The notes under the pieces: generated by a model | Told to the model about the DNA's origin: nothing | The model's input: the letters and a program-made list of their open reading frames with translations, nothing else | Database searches by the model: none | Made by a program: the position numbers and the translations under genes | In this document: positions 11,320 through 20,033 of the stretch, one piece after another | Layout of the letters: each line of letters opens with the position of its first letter | Position numbering within the stretch: the first letter of the stretch is position 1 | Source: Maritimibacter harenae | Lineage (GTDB): Bacteria; Pseudomonadota; Alphaproteobacteria; Rhodobacterales; Rhodobacteraceae | Direction: 5' to 3' | DNA: 64,000 nucleotides | Assembly (NCBI RefSeq): GCF_009882975.1 | Contig: NZ_WTUX01000010.1 | Span: forward strand, 418,367 to 482,366

Positions 11320-12341
11320 CATGTCCCGCAGATGCTTTGCAGGCTCACCCAGTCGTCATCGGGAAGAAGCGGCTCGGCCACGGCCACAGGCACCGGGTCC
11401 GCCTCGATCAGCGGCAGCGTGCGCTCGCCCGAGGCGTCCACGGCGAAGGCATAGGGGGTGGAACGGATGCGCGCGGCCTCGAACAGGGGCAGAAGGGCGG
11501 TGGGGCGGAGTTCCTCTTGCGGGGTGGTCAGAAGATGACGGGCATGGGCGTCGAGCACCGCGTCCGACAGCGTGCCGGTGGTCAGCATACGCATCGTGGC
11601 CCAGAGCCCCGCCCGGTCGAGCAGTGCCTGCATCGGGTCCGTGCGCGTGGCCCGGAGCGCCTCGGCCAGGAGGTAGCCCGCGGCCGCGTCCGGCTCGTCA
11701 TGCGACTCGATCAGCGCGGCATCGAGCAGGATGATCCGGCCCGGCAGATGCTCGGCCCCGTCCACCCCGTCCTGCAGGACGTGCAGGCGCGGCGCGTCCG
11801 GCCCCAGCACGCGCGTGCCCAGCCGGTTCAGCGCGGCACGCCCCCGCGGCGTCTCGCAGGGCGCGCCCGCAATGGTCTGGATCCGGGTGAAAAGCTGCTG
11901 GCCCACCGCCGCGCGCGTCTCGGGCGGCAGGAGCGCCGCCGTCTGCCGGGTCAGCGCCCCGGGCAGCCACGTGACGGCCAGCAGCAGGAGCACGAGCGCG
12001 ACCGTCGCGGTCAGGGCGAAACGCAACCGCCCGCTGCGTGGCCGGCGCCGGGCGATCGCCTTTCGCACCCGCTCGATCGCCGCGATCATGTCCTCGTCGG
12101 CGATCTCGAGATGCTCGGTCTCCTCGGGATCCTCGGACGGCGCGTATTCCGCGGGCCGCTGTCCGGGGTTGAGCCTGTGGACGGCGGCCAGCGACCAATG
12201 CGCCAGCGCCCGCTCGGCCATGTCGCTCAAGGTCAGCGTCGCATCCCCGATCGACACGATCACATCCACCCGCTGGGCACCGGGATCGGCGCGCCAGAGG
12301 CCGGAGGCTTCGAGCCGGTCGTATTCTGTGAGGGCCGTCAT
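11319..12341 (-). CDS. Membrane-anchored protein resembling a degenerate M48-type peptidase
   Basis: The 340-residue protein has a cytoplasmic N-terminal region (1-105), one transmembrane helix (about 107-127) and a C-terminal domain. In that domain, LHVLQDGVDGAEHLPGRI and ILLDAALIE (186-212) parallel the M48 stretch with NAFALPGGRI. Where M48 peptidases have HExxH, this protein has LLAEALR (224-230), so the zinc site is absent. The likeness to M48 is my reading of pattern and order, not a search result. The ATG at 12341 is preferred over one 75 bp upstream because the extra residues look like non-coding sequence. Function unknown. Confidence 0.7.
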   Translation of the reverse strand: MTALTEYDRLEASGLWRADPGAQRVDVIVSIGDATLTLSDMAERALAHWSLAAVHRLNPGQRPAEYAPSEDPEETEHLEIADEDMIAAIERVRKAIARRRPRSGRLRFALTATVALVLLLLAVTWLPGALTRQTAALLPPETRAAVGQQLFTRIQTIAGAPCETPRGRAALNRLGTRVLGPDAPRLHVLQDGVDGAEHLPGRIILLDAALIESHDEPDAAAGYLLAEALRATRTDPMQALLDRAGLWATMRMLTTGTLSDAVLDAHARHLLTTPQEELRPTALLPLFEAARIRSTPYAFAVDASGERTLPLIEADPVPVAVAEPLLPDDDWVSLQSICGT

Positions 12342-12659
12342 CGTGGCCAATCGCTGCTCGTCATGAATTGCGCGGCAGGATAGCCAGCGCCGGACCATTT
12401 GGAAAGACGCTGTCAAGCAGAGCGCGCGTGCCGCGCGCGCAGGTCATGCGCCGCCCCGCGTGTGCCACGCGGACCGGCGCGGGCGGGGGGCCAGCCCCCC
12501 GCGCCATGGCTTTGCGGGCAAAGCCATGCCGTCCCCCCGAGGTATTTCGAAAAACGAAGAAGGAGGGTGGGGCGCGGTCATGCCCTTCTCCGGTCGACAA
12601 ATATCCTGGAGGGGGTCCGGGGGAGGTGAAACCGCCCCCGGCGTTTCGGCCGGGCGCCT
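12342..12659. repeat. Gene-free GC-rich stretch with several hairpins
   Basis: These 318 bp hold no convincing gene. They fold strongly: GGGGGGCC/AGCCCCCC near 12485-12501, a perfect 9-bp stem ATGGCTTTG/CAAAGCCAT (12506-12527), and GC-rich arms around 12632-12660. The unpaired part (GAGGTATTTCGAAAAACGAA, near 12539) recalls intergenic repeats common in roseobacter genomes. That likeness is from memory. Part of the stretch must hold the promoter of the minus-strand gene ending at 11319. Confidence 0.45.
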
Positions 12660-13649
12660 TCAGAGGTGAAAGCGGCGTTTGACCAGGAGCAGGAGACCCG
12701 CGATCACCGCGACGAGGACGTAGTCGATCAGCGGAATGCGCGCGACTTCCTCGAGCCGGGTCCAGCCGCGCTCGGAATAGACCGCGAGCGTCGCGCCCAC
12801 GACCGCGACGCCGATGATCCAGCGCGTGGCCCGCGTGAGCCCGAGGCCGTGCATCTGGGTGATCACCACGAGGGCGGCGAAGCCGAAGGCGAACATCGGC
12901 CAGAAATCCTGGCCCGCCACCAGCGCGACGATCACGCCGTGGATCAGCACCGTGCCCTCGAGTGCGAAGGTCCACCACCGGTTGGTGTGCACGCGGGTGA
13001 AGATGAAGCTTGCCTGGATGAAGAGCAGGAACGTGTACAGGAAGCCGAGCACGTGGCCCCAGGTCGTCTCCATCGGGTGGTACCAGTAGGTGAAGGTCAC
13101 CGCCCAGGCGAAGTAGTAGCCGTGGGTGCGCACGAGGAGCGGGCGGGTGGCCGCGAACCAGCCCTTGCCGACCCCGAAGAAGAGCCCGCGCCGCGGCGCC
13201 TCCATCAGTAGGATGATCACGAGCACCAGCACGACGGAGCCCTGCGAATACATCACCGGCACGTCCTGAGCGAGCCCGTCGTAGAACAGCGCCGTCTGTG
13301 CCGCGTGGAGGGCGGCGAAAACGGCGGTGCCACCGAGCGCCACCCAGTTCAGCGGATGCATCGTCGTTCGGTCGCGCAGGCGGTCGCGGTTCTGCTGCGC
13401 CCACCAGATCAGACCCCAGAGAAAGACCTGGTGTGCCAGGTAACCGCCCCAGGCCGTGGCCCGGCTCAGCACATCCGGGTCGGGGCGCTTCCACAGGTAC
13501 CAGTTGTAGCCCTGGTCGGGCGGGAACTCTACGTGCGAAAGTGCGGGCCCCAGCGCGAAGATCGCGAGCGAGGCGGCGAAGGCGAGGAACACCGAGACGG
13601 CGAAGGGGCGGGCGATGGCGCGGGGCATTGTGGCCTGAAGCTTTTCCAT
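12660..13649 (-). CDS. Polytopic membrane protein of unknown function
   Basis: The 329-residue protein has about nine hydrophobic helices spread over its length. Conserved-looking polar positions fall in HAAQTALFYDG, RTHGYYFAWAVTFTYWYHPM and TRVHTNRWW. Histidines inside or next to membrane helices could bind metal or haem, but no known family comes to mind. The ATG at 13649 is chosen; another ATG 21 bp downstream is equally possible because neither has a strong ribosome-binding site. The neighbours give no functional hint. It is divergent from the GH63 gene. Confidence 0.75.
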   Translation of the reverse strand: MEKLQATMPRAIARPFAVSVFLAFAASLAIFALGPALSHVEFPPDQGYNWYLWKRPDPDVLSRATAWGGYLAHQVFLWGLIWWAQQNRDRLRDRTTMHPLNWVALGGTAVFAALHAAQTALFYDGLAQDVPVMYSQGSVVLVLVIILLMEAPRRGLFFGVGKGWFAATRPLLVRTHGYYFAWAVTFTYWYHPMETTWGHVLGFLYTFLLFIQASFIFTRVHTNRWWTFALEGTVLIHGVIVALVAGQDFWPMFAFGFAALVVITQMHGLGLTRATRWIIGVAVVGATLAVYSERGWTRLEEVARIPLIDYVLVAVIAGLLLLVKRRFHL

Positions 13650-13846
13650 GACTACGCCACGGCGCGCCTTCGGGATCAACCGCGGGCCCGGGTCTGCCCA
13701 AATTCCGGGCAGCGGCCTGTTTGCCCGGCATGTCCGGGCCCGGGATATTTGCGTCACGGCCCTGCCTTGCCTAGAACCGAAGCAGTCGCCTTGCCGCCCC
13801 GGGGTCGCCCCGGCAGCGTGAGGCCGGGCAGGGCGCAGGTCTGGGC

Positions 13847-15103
13847 ATGAACTACGACAAGATCGACAAGAAGGCCCGCAAGGTGCTCCAGGGCAACGAC
13901 CGGGGGCTCTACACGGTGCCGACCAAGGGGCTCTATCCCTACCAGTGGAACTGGGATTCCGCCTTCGCGGCCTGGGGCTTTTCCGTCTTCGACCCGAAAC
14001 GCGCCTGGGCCGAGCTCGAGACCCTGTTCCAGGGCCAGTGGGACACGGGGATGGTGCCCCATATCGTCTTCCACAAGCAGAGCTTCGGCTATTTCCCCGG
14101 CCCGGACGTCTGGGGCATCGACCGGGTCCCGCATACCTCGGGCATCAGCCAGCCACCGATCGCGGCCACGATGGCGCGCGCGGTCTACGAGGCGGACAAG
14201 CATTACGGCCGCGTGCACATGGAGCTTCTCTATGGCCGGCTGGTGAGCTGGCACCGCTGGTGGATGAAGAACCGGGTCGAGAACGGCATGGTCTGCATCA
14301 CCCACCCCTGGGAAAGCGGGCGCGACAACGCGCCCGACTGGGACGCGGCGCTGATCAACGTGGATACCAGCGAGGTGGGCGAATACCACCGTTCCGACAC
14401 CGATCATGTCGACCCCTCGATGCGGCCCTCCAAGCTCGACTACGACCGCTACGTGGCGCTCGTGCAGCTTGCGCGGGCTGCGAAGTGGGACGAGGCCGAG
14501 ATCGCGCGCACGAGCCCCTTCCGCGTCGCCGACTGCGGCATGACCTTCATGTTCCTGCGCGCCTGCCGCGACCTTTTGCACATCGCGGCCGAGTTCGACA
14601 TGGGCACCGAAGAGATCGAGGGATGGATCTACGATCTCAAGCAGGGGGTGAAGGCGCACTGGAACGAGGCGCGGGGGCATTACGACAGCGTCAACATGCG
14701 TACCGGGGCCTTCACCAACACGCTCAGTTCGGCGAGTTTCCTCAACTGGTACGCAGGTATCCGCGACGACCGGCAGTTGAAGCACCTGCACCGGATCCTG
14801 GACGAGGTGCAGTTCGGCATCCCCTCGCTCGACCCGAAGGACGCGAAGTTCGACAAGCTGCGGTATTGGCGCGGCCCTGTCTGGGGGATCATGAACACGC
14901 TGATCGGCCTGGGGCTGGCGGAGACCGGGCATACCGTGCTGGCCGAGCGGCTGCGCAAGGACACCCAGAAGCTCATCGCCGAGCACGGGTTCTACGAGTA
15001 TTTCTGCCCCATCGACGGCGGGTCTGCCGGGGGCGGGGCCTTCACCTGGACCGCCGCGATCTGGCTCACTTGGGCCAGCCCGCACGCCAAGGGGCGGTTC
15101 TGA
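13847..15103 (+). CDS. GH63-type (alpha/alpha)6 glycoside hydrolase, probable glycosylglycerate hydrolase
   Basis: The 418-residue protein has the GH63/trehalase-like signature blocks YQWNWDSAF near residue 30, WESGRDN near 148, ISQPPIAA near 100 and KLRYWRGPVWGIMN near 345. It lacks the N-terminal beta-domain of eukaryotic processing glucosidases, as do bacterial mannosyl/glucosylglycerate hydrolases. No signal peptide is seen, so it should act in the cytoplasm. The same window encodes a GT81-type synthase and phosphatase for such a solute (29713-31735), which supports a role in its turnover. The exact substrate is inference. Confidence 0.75.
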   Translation: MNYDKIDKKARKVLQGNDRGLYTVPTKGLYPYQWNWDSAFAAWGFSVFDPKRAWAELETLFQGQWDTGMVPHIVFHKQSFGYFPGPDVWGIDRVPHTSGISQPPIAATMARAVYEADKHYGRVHMELLYGRLVSWHRWWMKNRVENGMVCITHPWESGRDNAPDWDAALINVDTSEVGEYHRSDTDHVDPSMRPSKLDYDRYVALVQLARAAKWDEAEIARTSPFRVADCGMTFMFLRACRDLLHIAAEFDMGTEEIEGWIYDLKQGVKAHWNEARGHYDSVNMRTGAFTNTLSSASFLNWYAGIRDDRQLKHLHRILDEVQFGIPSLDPKDAKFDKLRYWRGPVWGIMNTLIGLGLAETGHTVLAERLRKDTQKLIAEHGFYEYFCPIDGGSAGGGAFTWTAAIWLTWASPHAKGRF

Positions 15104-15223
15104 GGCGTCAGGCACGTCATCATTGGCGGGTGCGCCACGGCGCCCTCACCTGCGGTTCGCGCGGGTGCGGCCGCCGTGGAGGCTCCGGATGACGATGACG
15201 GGATTAAGTCCGAGCGCTCACCC

Positions 15224-16183
15224 TCAGTCGGCGGTGAGGCAGGTTTCCACGGAGTCCGCCAGGTCCGCCATCATCCGTCCATAGAGCTCCGGCCCCGGCG
15301 TCAGCGTCACGCCGGTCATGTCGAGAACGCCGATCCTCAGGCCGGTTTCGCCCGCGATCGTGTCGAGCAGCCCGGTATCCGCCCCGGGCTCGGAAAAGGC
15401 ACAGGACACGGCGTGCTCCGCCACGATGTCCTGCAGGGCGTCGACGGCCGCTGCCGATGGCGCGGCCCCATCTCCCGCCTTCACGCTGCCGGCCACCTCG
15501 AGCCTGTAGGTATCCGCGAAATACCCGAAGGCATCGTGCAGGGTGACGATCTCGGTCCCGGCGAACGGTTCGAGCTGGGCCTCGATCCGGGCATCGAGCC
15601 GGGTGAGGTCGACGATCGCGGCTTCGGCATTGGCGGTGTAGCGTTCGGCATTTTCCGGGTCGCGCGCGGCGAGCGCCTCGGCCAAAGCACCCAGCCAACC
15701 GCGCGCGTTGTCCGGCGACAACCAGGCGTGGGGGTCGACCCCGTCGTCGCCATGCGCATGGGGGTCGTCATGGTCGTCGTCATGGTCGTCATCATGCGCA
15801 TGGGTGTCGAGGTGATCGTCCTCATTGGCCTCGTGCGGTTCCGGCGCCACCTGTACGAAATCGCGCAGGGTCGTCGCAGGATGGTCGAGCAGCGCGATGG
15901 TCTCGGCGCCCGACAGGTCCGCCAGGGCCCGGCCGAGCCAGGGGGTCAGCGCATCCCCGACCCATATCACCAGATCGGCGTTCTCGAGCGCGCGTGCCTG
16001 GCTCGGGCGAAGGGAGACCGAGTGGGGGTCGGCCACGCCGTCGAGCAGCAGGGTCGGCTCGGCCACGCCTGCCATCACCTGCGACACCAACGAATGGACC
16101 GGCGCGATATCGGTGACCACGGCCGGCGGTTCGGCCCAGGCGGGAAGCGGGGCGAGAAGGGCGGCGACAAGGGGAAGGCGCAT
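15224..16183 (-). CDS. znuA: Zinc ABC transporter substrate-binding protein
   Basis: Periplasmic zinc-binding component. The 319-residue protein has a short signal peptide (MRLPLVAALLAPLPAWA), the cluster A-1 metal-binding fold with histidines in APVHSLVSQVM and DPHAWLSPDNA, and a His/Asp-rich loop (about residues 115-150). That loop is typical of ZnuA rather than manganese-binding relatives. The ATG at 16183 begins the signal peptide, with a weak GGAG upstream. It is transcribed away from zur-znuC-znuB, with two Zur boxes in between. Confidence 0.92.
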   Translation of the reverse strand: MRLPLVAALLAPLPAWAEPPAVVTDIAPVHSLVSQVMAGVAEPTLLLDGVADPHSVSLRPSQARALENADLVIWVGDALTPWLGRALADLSGAETIALLDHPATTLRDFVQVAPEPHEANEDDHLDTHAHDDDHDDDHDDPHAHGDDGVDPHAWLSPDNARGWLGALAEALAARDPENAERYTANAEAAIVDLTRLDARIEAQLEPFAGTEIVTLHDAFGYFADTYRLEVAGSVKAGDGAAPSAAAVDALQDIVAEHAVSCAFSEPGADTGLLDTIAGETGLRIGVLDMTGVTLTPGPELYGRMMADLADSVETCLTAD

Positions 16184-16203
16184 GGCTTGTGGAGGCTCCG
16201 TTG

Positions 16204-16238
16204 ATGTAATACTATAACGCGCATGTAATATCATAACG
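16204..16238. promoter_or_regulatory. Tandem Zur boxes between znuA and zur
   Basis: ATGTAATACTATAACG (16204-16219) and ATGTAATATCATAACG (16223-16238) are direct copies 19 bp apart. Each is an imperfect palindrome of the TGTAATA-N-TATAAC type known for alphaproteobacterial Zur. They lie 20-55 bp upstream of both starts and so can shut off both directions when zinc is plentiful. Confidence 0.85.
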
Positions 16239-16254
16239 TTCCGGGGTGCAACCC

Positions 16255-16743
16255 ATGACCGCAGATCCCTCCGCGGCCTTTCACGATCACGATCACGCGG
16301 CCTGTGCCGCCACCGCGCTGTCGCGCGCCGAGGCGATCTGTGCAGACGCCGGCGTGCGCCTGACACCGGTGCGCCGCCGGGCCCTTGAAATCCTGCTCGA
16401 GGAACACCGCGCGCTTGGCGCCTACGACGTCCTTGAAAAACTGGCCGCAGACGGGTTCGGCAAGCAGCCCCCGGTGGCCTATCGCGCGCTGGATTTCTTG
16501 GTCGAGCAGGGGCTCGCCCACCGCATCCGGCGCCTGAATGCCTTCACCGCCTGCACCACGCCGGGGGATGCGCACGCGCCGGTCTTCCTGATCTGTTCGA
16601 CCTGCGACGCGGTGGCCGAAGCGCCCGGCGCGGCGGTGCGCGATGCGCTCGACGGTGCGGCCGAGAGCATCGGGTTCGCGGTCACGCGCGCGAGCGTCGA
16701 GGCGGTGGGCCTGTGCCCGGCCTGCCGCGAGGCCACGTCATGA
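16255..16743 (+). CDS. zur: Fur-family zinc uptake regulator
   Basis: DNA-binding repressor that senses zinc. The 162-residue protein has the Fur winged helix (LTPVRRRALEILLEEHRALGA, then PPVAYRALDFLVEQGLAHRI) and the structural zinc CxxC pairs CSTC and CPAC. The N-terminal HDHDHAA stretch is His-rich like its partner proteins. The ATG at 16255 is used; a GTG 9 bp upstream is in frame. The stop overlaps the znuC start (ATGA). The Zur boxes just upstream imply autoregulation. Confidence 0.92.
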   Translation: MTADPSAAFHDHDHAACAATALSRAEAICADAGVRLTPVRRRALEILLEEHRALGAYDVLEKLAADGFGKQPPVAYRALDFLVEQGLAHRIRRLNAFTACTTPGDAHAPVFLICSTCDAVAEAPGAAVRDALDGAAESIGFAVTRASVEAVGLCPACREATS

Positions 16744-17486
16744 GCCTGATCCGGGCCGACCACGTCAGCCTTGCATACGGACGCCAGACGGTGCTGAGCG
16801 ACGTGAGCCTTGCCATCGAACCCGGTGAGATCGTGACGCTCGTCGGGCCCAACGGGTCCGGAAAAAGCTCGCTCGTGAAGGTGCTGACCGGCCAGATCCG
16901 GCCGGACGCGGGCCAGGTGCGGCGCAAGCCGGAACTGCGGCTGGGCTACGTGCCGCAGAAACTGGCGATCGACCAGAGCCTGCCGATGACGGTGCTGCGT
17001 TTTCTGAACCTGCCCCGGCGCCGCGACCCGGAGGCGATCCGGCGCGCGGCGGCGGAGACCGGGATCGAGGGGTTGGAGCAGCGCCAAGTCGCGGACCTGT
17101 CGGGCGGGCAGATGCAGCGGGTGCTGCTGGCCCGCGCGCTCCTGGTGTCGCCCGAGCTCCTGATCCTCGACGAGCCGACACAGGGCCTCGACCAACCGGG
17201 GGAAGCGGCCTTCTACCGTCATCTGGAACGCCTGCGCGACTCGCTGGGCTGTGCCGTCTTCATGGTGAGCCACGACCTCCACGTCGTGATGAGCGCGAGC
17301 GACCGGGTGATCTGCCTCAACCACCACGTCTGCTGCGAGGGCACGCCGAAAGTGGTGCGCGATGCGCCGGAATACCGGGCGCTCTTCGGGCAGGGCACGC
17401 AGGGCGCGTTGGCGCTCTACCAGCACGACCACGATCATCATCACCACGACCACGAACACGACCACCAGGGCCACGACCATGCTTGA
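16740..17486 (+). CDS. znuC: Zinc ABC transporter ATP-binding protein
   Basis: The 248-residue ATPase has Walker A GPNGSGKSS near residue 37, signature LSGGQMQR near 121, Walker B LLILDEPTQGLD near 141 and the switch histidine in MVSHDLH. The last 20 residues are a run of His and Asp, a zinc-binding tail often found in this family. It overlaps zur by 4 bp and znuB by 8 bp, so the three are translated as one unit. Confidence 0.95.
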   Translation: MSLIRADHVSLAYGRQTVLSDVSLAIEPGEIVTLVGPNGSGKSSLVKVLTGQIRPDAGQVRRKPELRLGYVPQKLAIDQSLPMTVLRFLNLPRRRDPEAIRRAAAETGIEGLEQRQVADLSGGQMQRVLLARALLVSPELLILDEPTQGLDQPGEAAFYRHLERLRDSLGCAVFMVSHDLHVVMSASDRVICLNHHVCCEGTPKVVRDAPEYRALFGQGTQGALALYQHDHDHHHHDHEHDHQGHDHA

Positions 17487-18261
17487 CGATTTCCTGGTGC
17501 GCGCGGGCCTTGCGGGGATCGGCGTCGCGGTGGCGGCCGGACCCCTGGGCAGTTTCGTGGTCTGGCGCCGGATGGCCTATTTCGGCGACGCGACCGCGCA
17601 TGCCGCAATCCTGGGCGTGGCGCTGGCGCTGATCTTCTCGGTCCCCGTCACGGCGGGCACGCTGATCGTGGCTCTCGCGATGGCGACCGGGGTGAGCTGG
17701 CTGGCCACCCGTGGCCATGCGATGGACGCGACCCTCGGGGTGTTGAGCCACGCCGCGCTTGCCGCGGGTCTGGTGGCCATCAGTTTCGTGCCCGGGGTGC
17801 GCGTCGACCTCTCCGCGTTCCTGTTCGGCGACATCCTTGCCGTCGGCAAGAGCGACATCGCGGTGATCTGGGGCGGGGCCGCATTGGTCACGGCGCTGAT
17901 CGCGTGGCGCTGGTCGCCGCTTCTGACGGCGACGCTGTCCGAGGACCTCGCCGTGGCCTCGGGCATCGACCCGCGCCGCGAACGGCTGGTGCTCACCCTG
18001 GCGCTCGCCGTGGTGGTGGCGGTGGCGCTGAAGGTCGTGGGCGCGCTCCTGATCGCCGCGATGCTGATCGTTCCGGCGGCGGCGGCGCGCAGCCTGTCGC
18101 GGGTGCCGGAAGCGATGGCGTTCTGGGCAGTGGCCATCGGCGCGCTCGCGGCGCTGGGCGGGCTCGCGATGTCCTATCTCGGCGATACGCCGGCGGGGCC
18201 GTCGATCGTGGTCGTGGCGGCGGGCATGTTCCTGCTGACGACGCTGGTGCGCCGGCGCTGA
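17479..18261 (+). CDS. znuB: Zinc ABC transporter permease
   Basis: The 260-residue integral membrane protein of the ABC-3 family has about eight helices, the N-terminal GPLGSFVVWRRMAYFGDATAHAA block and the ALLIAAMLIVPAAAARSLS block. It pairs with ZnuC and receives zinc from ZnuA. The 8-bp overlap with znuC sets the start. It is last in the operon. Confidence 0.95.
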   Translation: MLDDFLVRAGLAGIGVAVAAGPLGSFVVWRRMAYFGDATAHAAILGVALALIFSVPVTAGTLIVALAMATGVSWLATRGHAMDATLGVLSHAALAAGLVAISFVPGVRVDLSAFLFGDILAVGKSDIAVIWGGAALVTALIAWRWSPLLTATLSEDLAVASGIDPRRERLVLTLALAVVVAVALKVVGALLIAAMLIVPAAAARSLSRVPEAMAFWAVAIGALAALGGLAMSYLGDTPAGPSIVVVAAGMFLLTTLVRRR

Positions 18262-18300
18262 GGCGAAATCCGGCGCGGCGTTCTGAGGGGCGGATGCGCG

Positions 18301-19230
18301 TCAGGGCAGCAGGTGCAGCCAGACCCAGACGGTGAGGATCGAACAGGCGGTCGCGACCAGCACCGTGGTCGCGTTCACCCGCTTGCTCACGCCGTACATG
18401 TTGGCGAAGAGAAAGGCGTTCACGCCGGGTGCCATCGCGGCGGTCACGACGGCCGAGCGGAACTGCGCGTCCGTCAGCCCGGTCAGCGTCCCCATCATCC
18501 AGGTCACCGACGGGTGCAGGATCAGCGACACCGCCACCATCCAGGCCACGACCCGCATGTCGCCGCGGGGGCGATAGGCGACAAGCACGCCGCCCAGGCC
18601 GAAAAGCGCCGCGGGCAGCGCCGCGCGCGCCACCAGGTCGACCGCGTCGCGCGCAGGGCCGGGCAGAGTGAGCCCCGACAGGTTCGCCGCGATCCCCAGC
18701 GCGATCCCGATCACCAGCGGGTTCTTCGCCATCGACCGAGCGACACCTGCGAGCGGCGCGGCGATGCCCGATCCGCCGGAGCGCACGATCTCCATCGCGG
18801 TGACGCCGACGACGTAGCAGAACGGCGCATGCAGCGCGATGATCGCGTAGTTCGGTCCGAGCGACTCGGCCCCGAAGGCGCGTTCCATGATGGGAAGGCC
18901 CAGGAGGACCGAGTTGGAAAAGAGCGTTGCGAAGCCGATCGCGACGCTGTCCGCCCAGGGCCGGCCGAACAGGAACCGCGCGCCCAGAAGCCCGGCGGCG
19001 AAGCCGGAGAGCGCGCCGGTGTAGAACGAGGCGAGGAGCGCGATGTCGAAATTCTCGCCCAGCTCGAGCGTGGAGAGCGCGCGGAACAGGAGCACCGGCA
19101 CCGCGAAGTTCTGTGCGAAGGTCATGAGACCCTGCACGGCGGTGTCGGCGAATTTCAGTTTCCAGCGCGCGAGGTAGCCGAACCCCAGGACGAGGAAGAC
19201 CGGCAGGATGACCTCGATCAGCGCCTGCAT
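18301..19230 (-). CDS. AEC-family transporter
   Basis: The 309-residue membrane protein has about ten helices in two five-helix halves. LGFGYLARW opens the first and NPLVIGIALGIAANLSG opens the second, with PGVNAFLFANMYGV near the end. These mark the auxin efflux carrier family, which in bacteria exports or imports organic acids such as malonate or malate. The substrate cannot be told here. The ATG overlaps the stop of the metallo-hydrolase gene (TGATG), so it is the last gene of the holB-tatD-MBL run. Confidence 0.88.
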   Translation of the reverse strand: MQALIEVILPVFLVLGFGYLARWKLKFADTAVQGLMTFAQNFAVPVLLFRALSTLELGENFDIALLASFYTGALSGFAAGLLGARFLFGRPWADSVAIGFATLFSNSVLLGLPIMERAFGAESLGPNYAIIALHAPFCYVVGVTAMEIVRSGGSGIAAPLAGVARSMAKNPLVIGIALGIAANLSGLTLPGPARDAVDLVARAALPAALFGLGGVLVAYRPRGDMRVVAWMVAVSLILHPSVTWMMGTLTGLTDAQFRSAVVTAAMAPGVNAFLFANMYGVSKRVNATTVLVATACSILTVWVWLHLLP

Positions 19231-20033
19231 CAGATCTCGTAGGTGATGGTCATCCCATCGTAGGCGGCCGAGATGTTGTCGGGCGTCTCGGCCTCGATCG
19301 TGTCGTGGTCGATGTCGATGTGCATGTTCGTCAGCACGCCGCGCCGGGTCCCCGATTGCGCCAGCCAGCCCAGGGATTTCTCGACGTGCGCATGGGTCGG
19401 GTGGGGCGTGTAGCGCAGCGCGTCCAGCACCCAGCAATCGAGATTGTCGAGCGCGCGCCAGGCCTCGGGTTTCATGTCCGACACGTCGGGCAGGTAGGCC
19501 AGGTCATGGACGCGGAACCCCAACGCGTCGATGCTGCCGTGTTCCACCTCGAAAGGCGTAAAAGTGATAGAACCGCCGGCGCCCTCGATGGTGAAATCGC
19601 TGTCGGCATCGATTGTGTGCAAGTCGAGGATGGCCGGGTAGCTCGATCCCTCGGGCTGGACGAAGGCATATCCGAACCGCGCGAGCAGTGCGTCCTGCGT
19701 CGCCCCGTCGGCCCAGACCGGCAGGCGCTGGCGCATGTTGAAGACGATCATGCGCAGGTCGTCGATACCGTGGACGTGGTCGGCATGCGAATGGGTGTAG
19801 ATCACCGCGTCGAGCGTTCCGACGCCCGCGTCGAGAAGCTGGGACCGCAGGTCGGGCGAGGTGTCGATCAGCACGCGGGTGGTCGCGTCCCCCTCGGTCC
19901 GCTCGACCAGCATGGAGCAGCGGCGGCGCGTGTTCTTGGGGTTTTCCGGATCGCAGGCCCCCCAATGCCCGCCGAGGCGCGGCACGCCGCCGGACGAGCC
20001 GCAGCCCAGGATGGTGAAGGTGAGCGTCGCCAT
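19230..20033 (-). CDS. MBL-fold metallo-hydrolase (PhnP-like)
   Basis: The 267-residue protein of the metallo-beta-lactamase fold has LGCGSSGGVPR at the start and THSHADHVHGIDD (HxHxDH) near residue 81. Late metal ligands lie in EVEHG and in NMHIDIDHD. The opening and the NTRRRCSMLV segment match the PhnP-like phosphodiesterase branch. No phn genes are nearby. The conserved order holB-tatD-MBL suggests a housekeeping role. The substrate is not known. Confidence 0.88.
   Translation of the reverse strand: MATLTFTILGCGSSGGVPRLGGHWGACDPENPKNTRRRCSMLVERTEGDATTRVLIDTSPDLRSQLLDAGVGTLDAVIYTHSHADHVHGIDDLRMIVFNMRQRLPVWADGATQDALLARFGYAFVQPEGSSYPAILDLHTIDADSDFTIEGAGGSITFTPFEVEHGSIDALGFRVHDLAYLPDVSDMKPEAWRALDNLDCWVLDALRYTPHPTHAHVEKSLGWLAQSGTRRGVLTNMHIDIDHDTIEAETPDNISAAYDGMTITYEI

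Noticed and set aside
12368-12682. Short plus-strand frames in the GC-rich gap
   Set aside because: Arg/Pro/Gly-rich translations without start signals; the DNA is better explained as hairpin-forming intergenic repeat.
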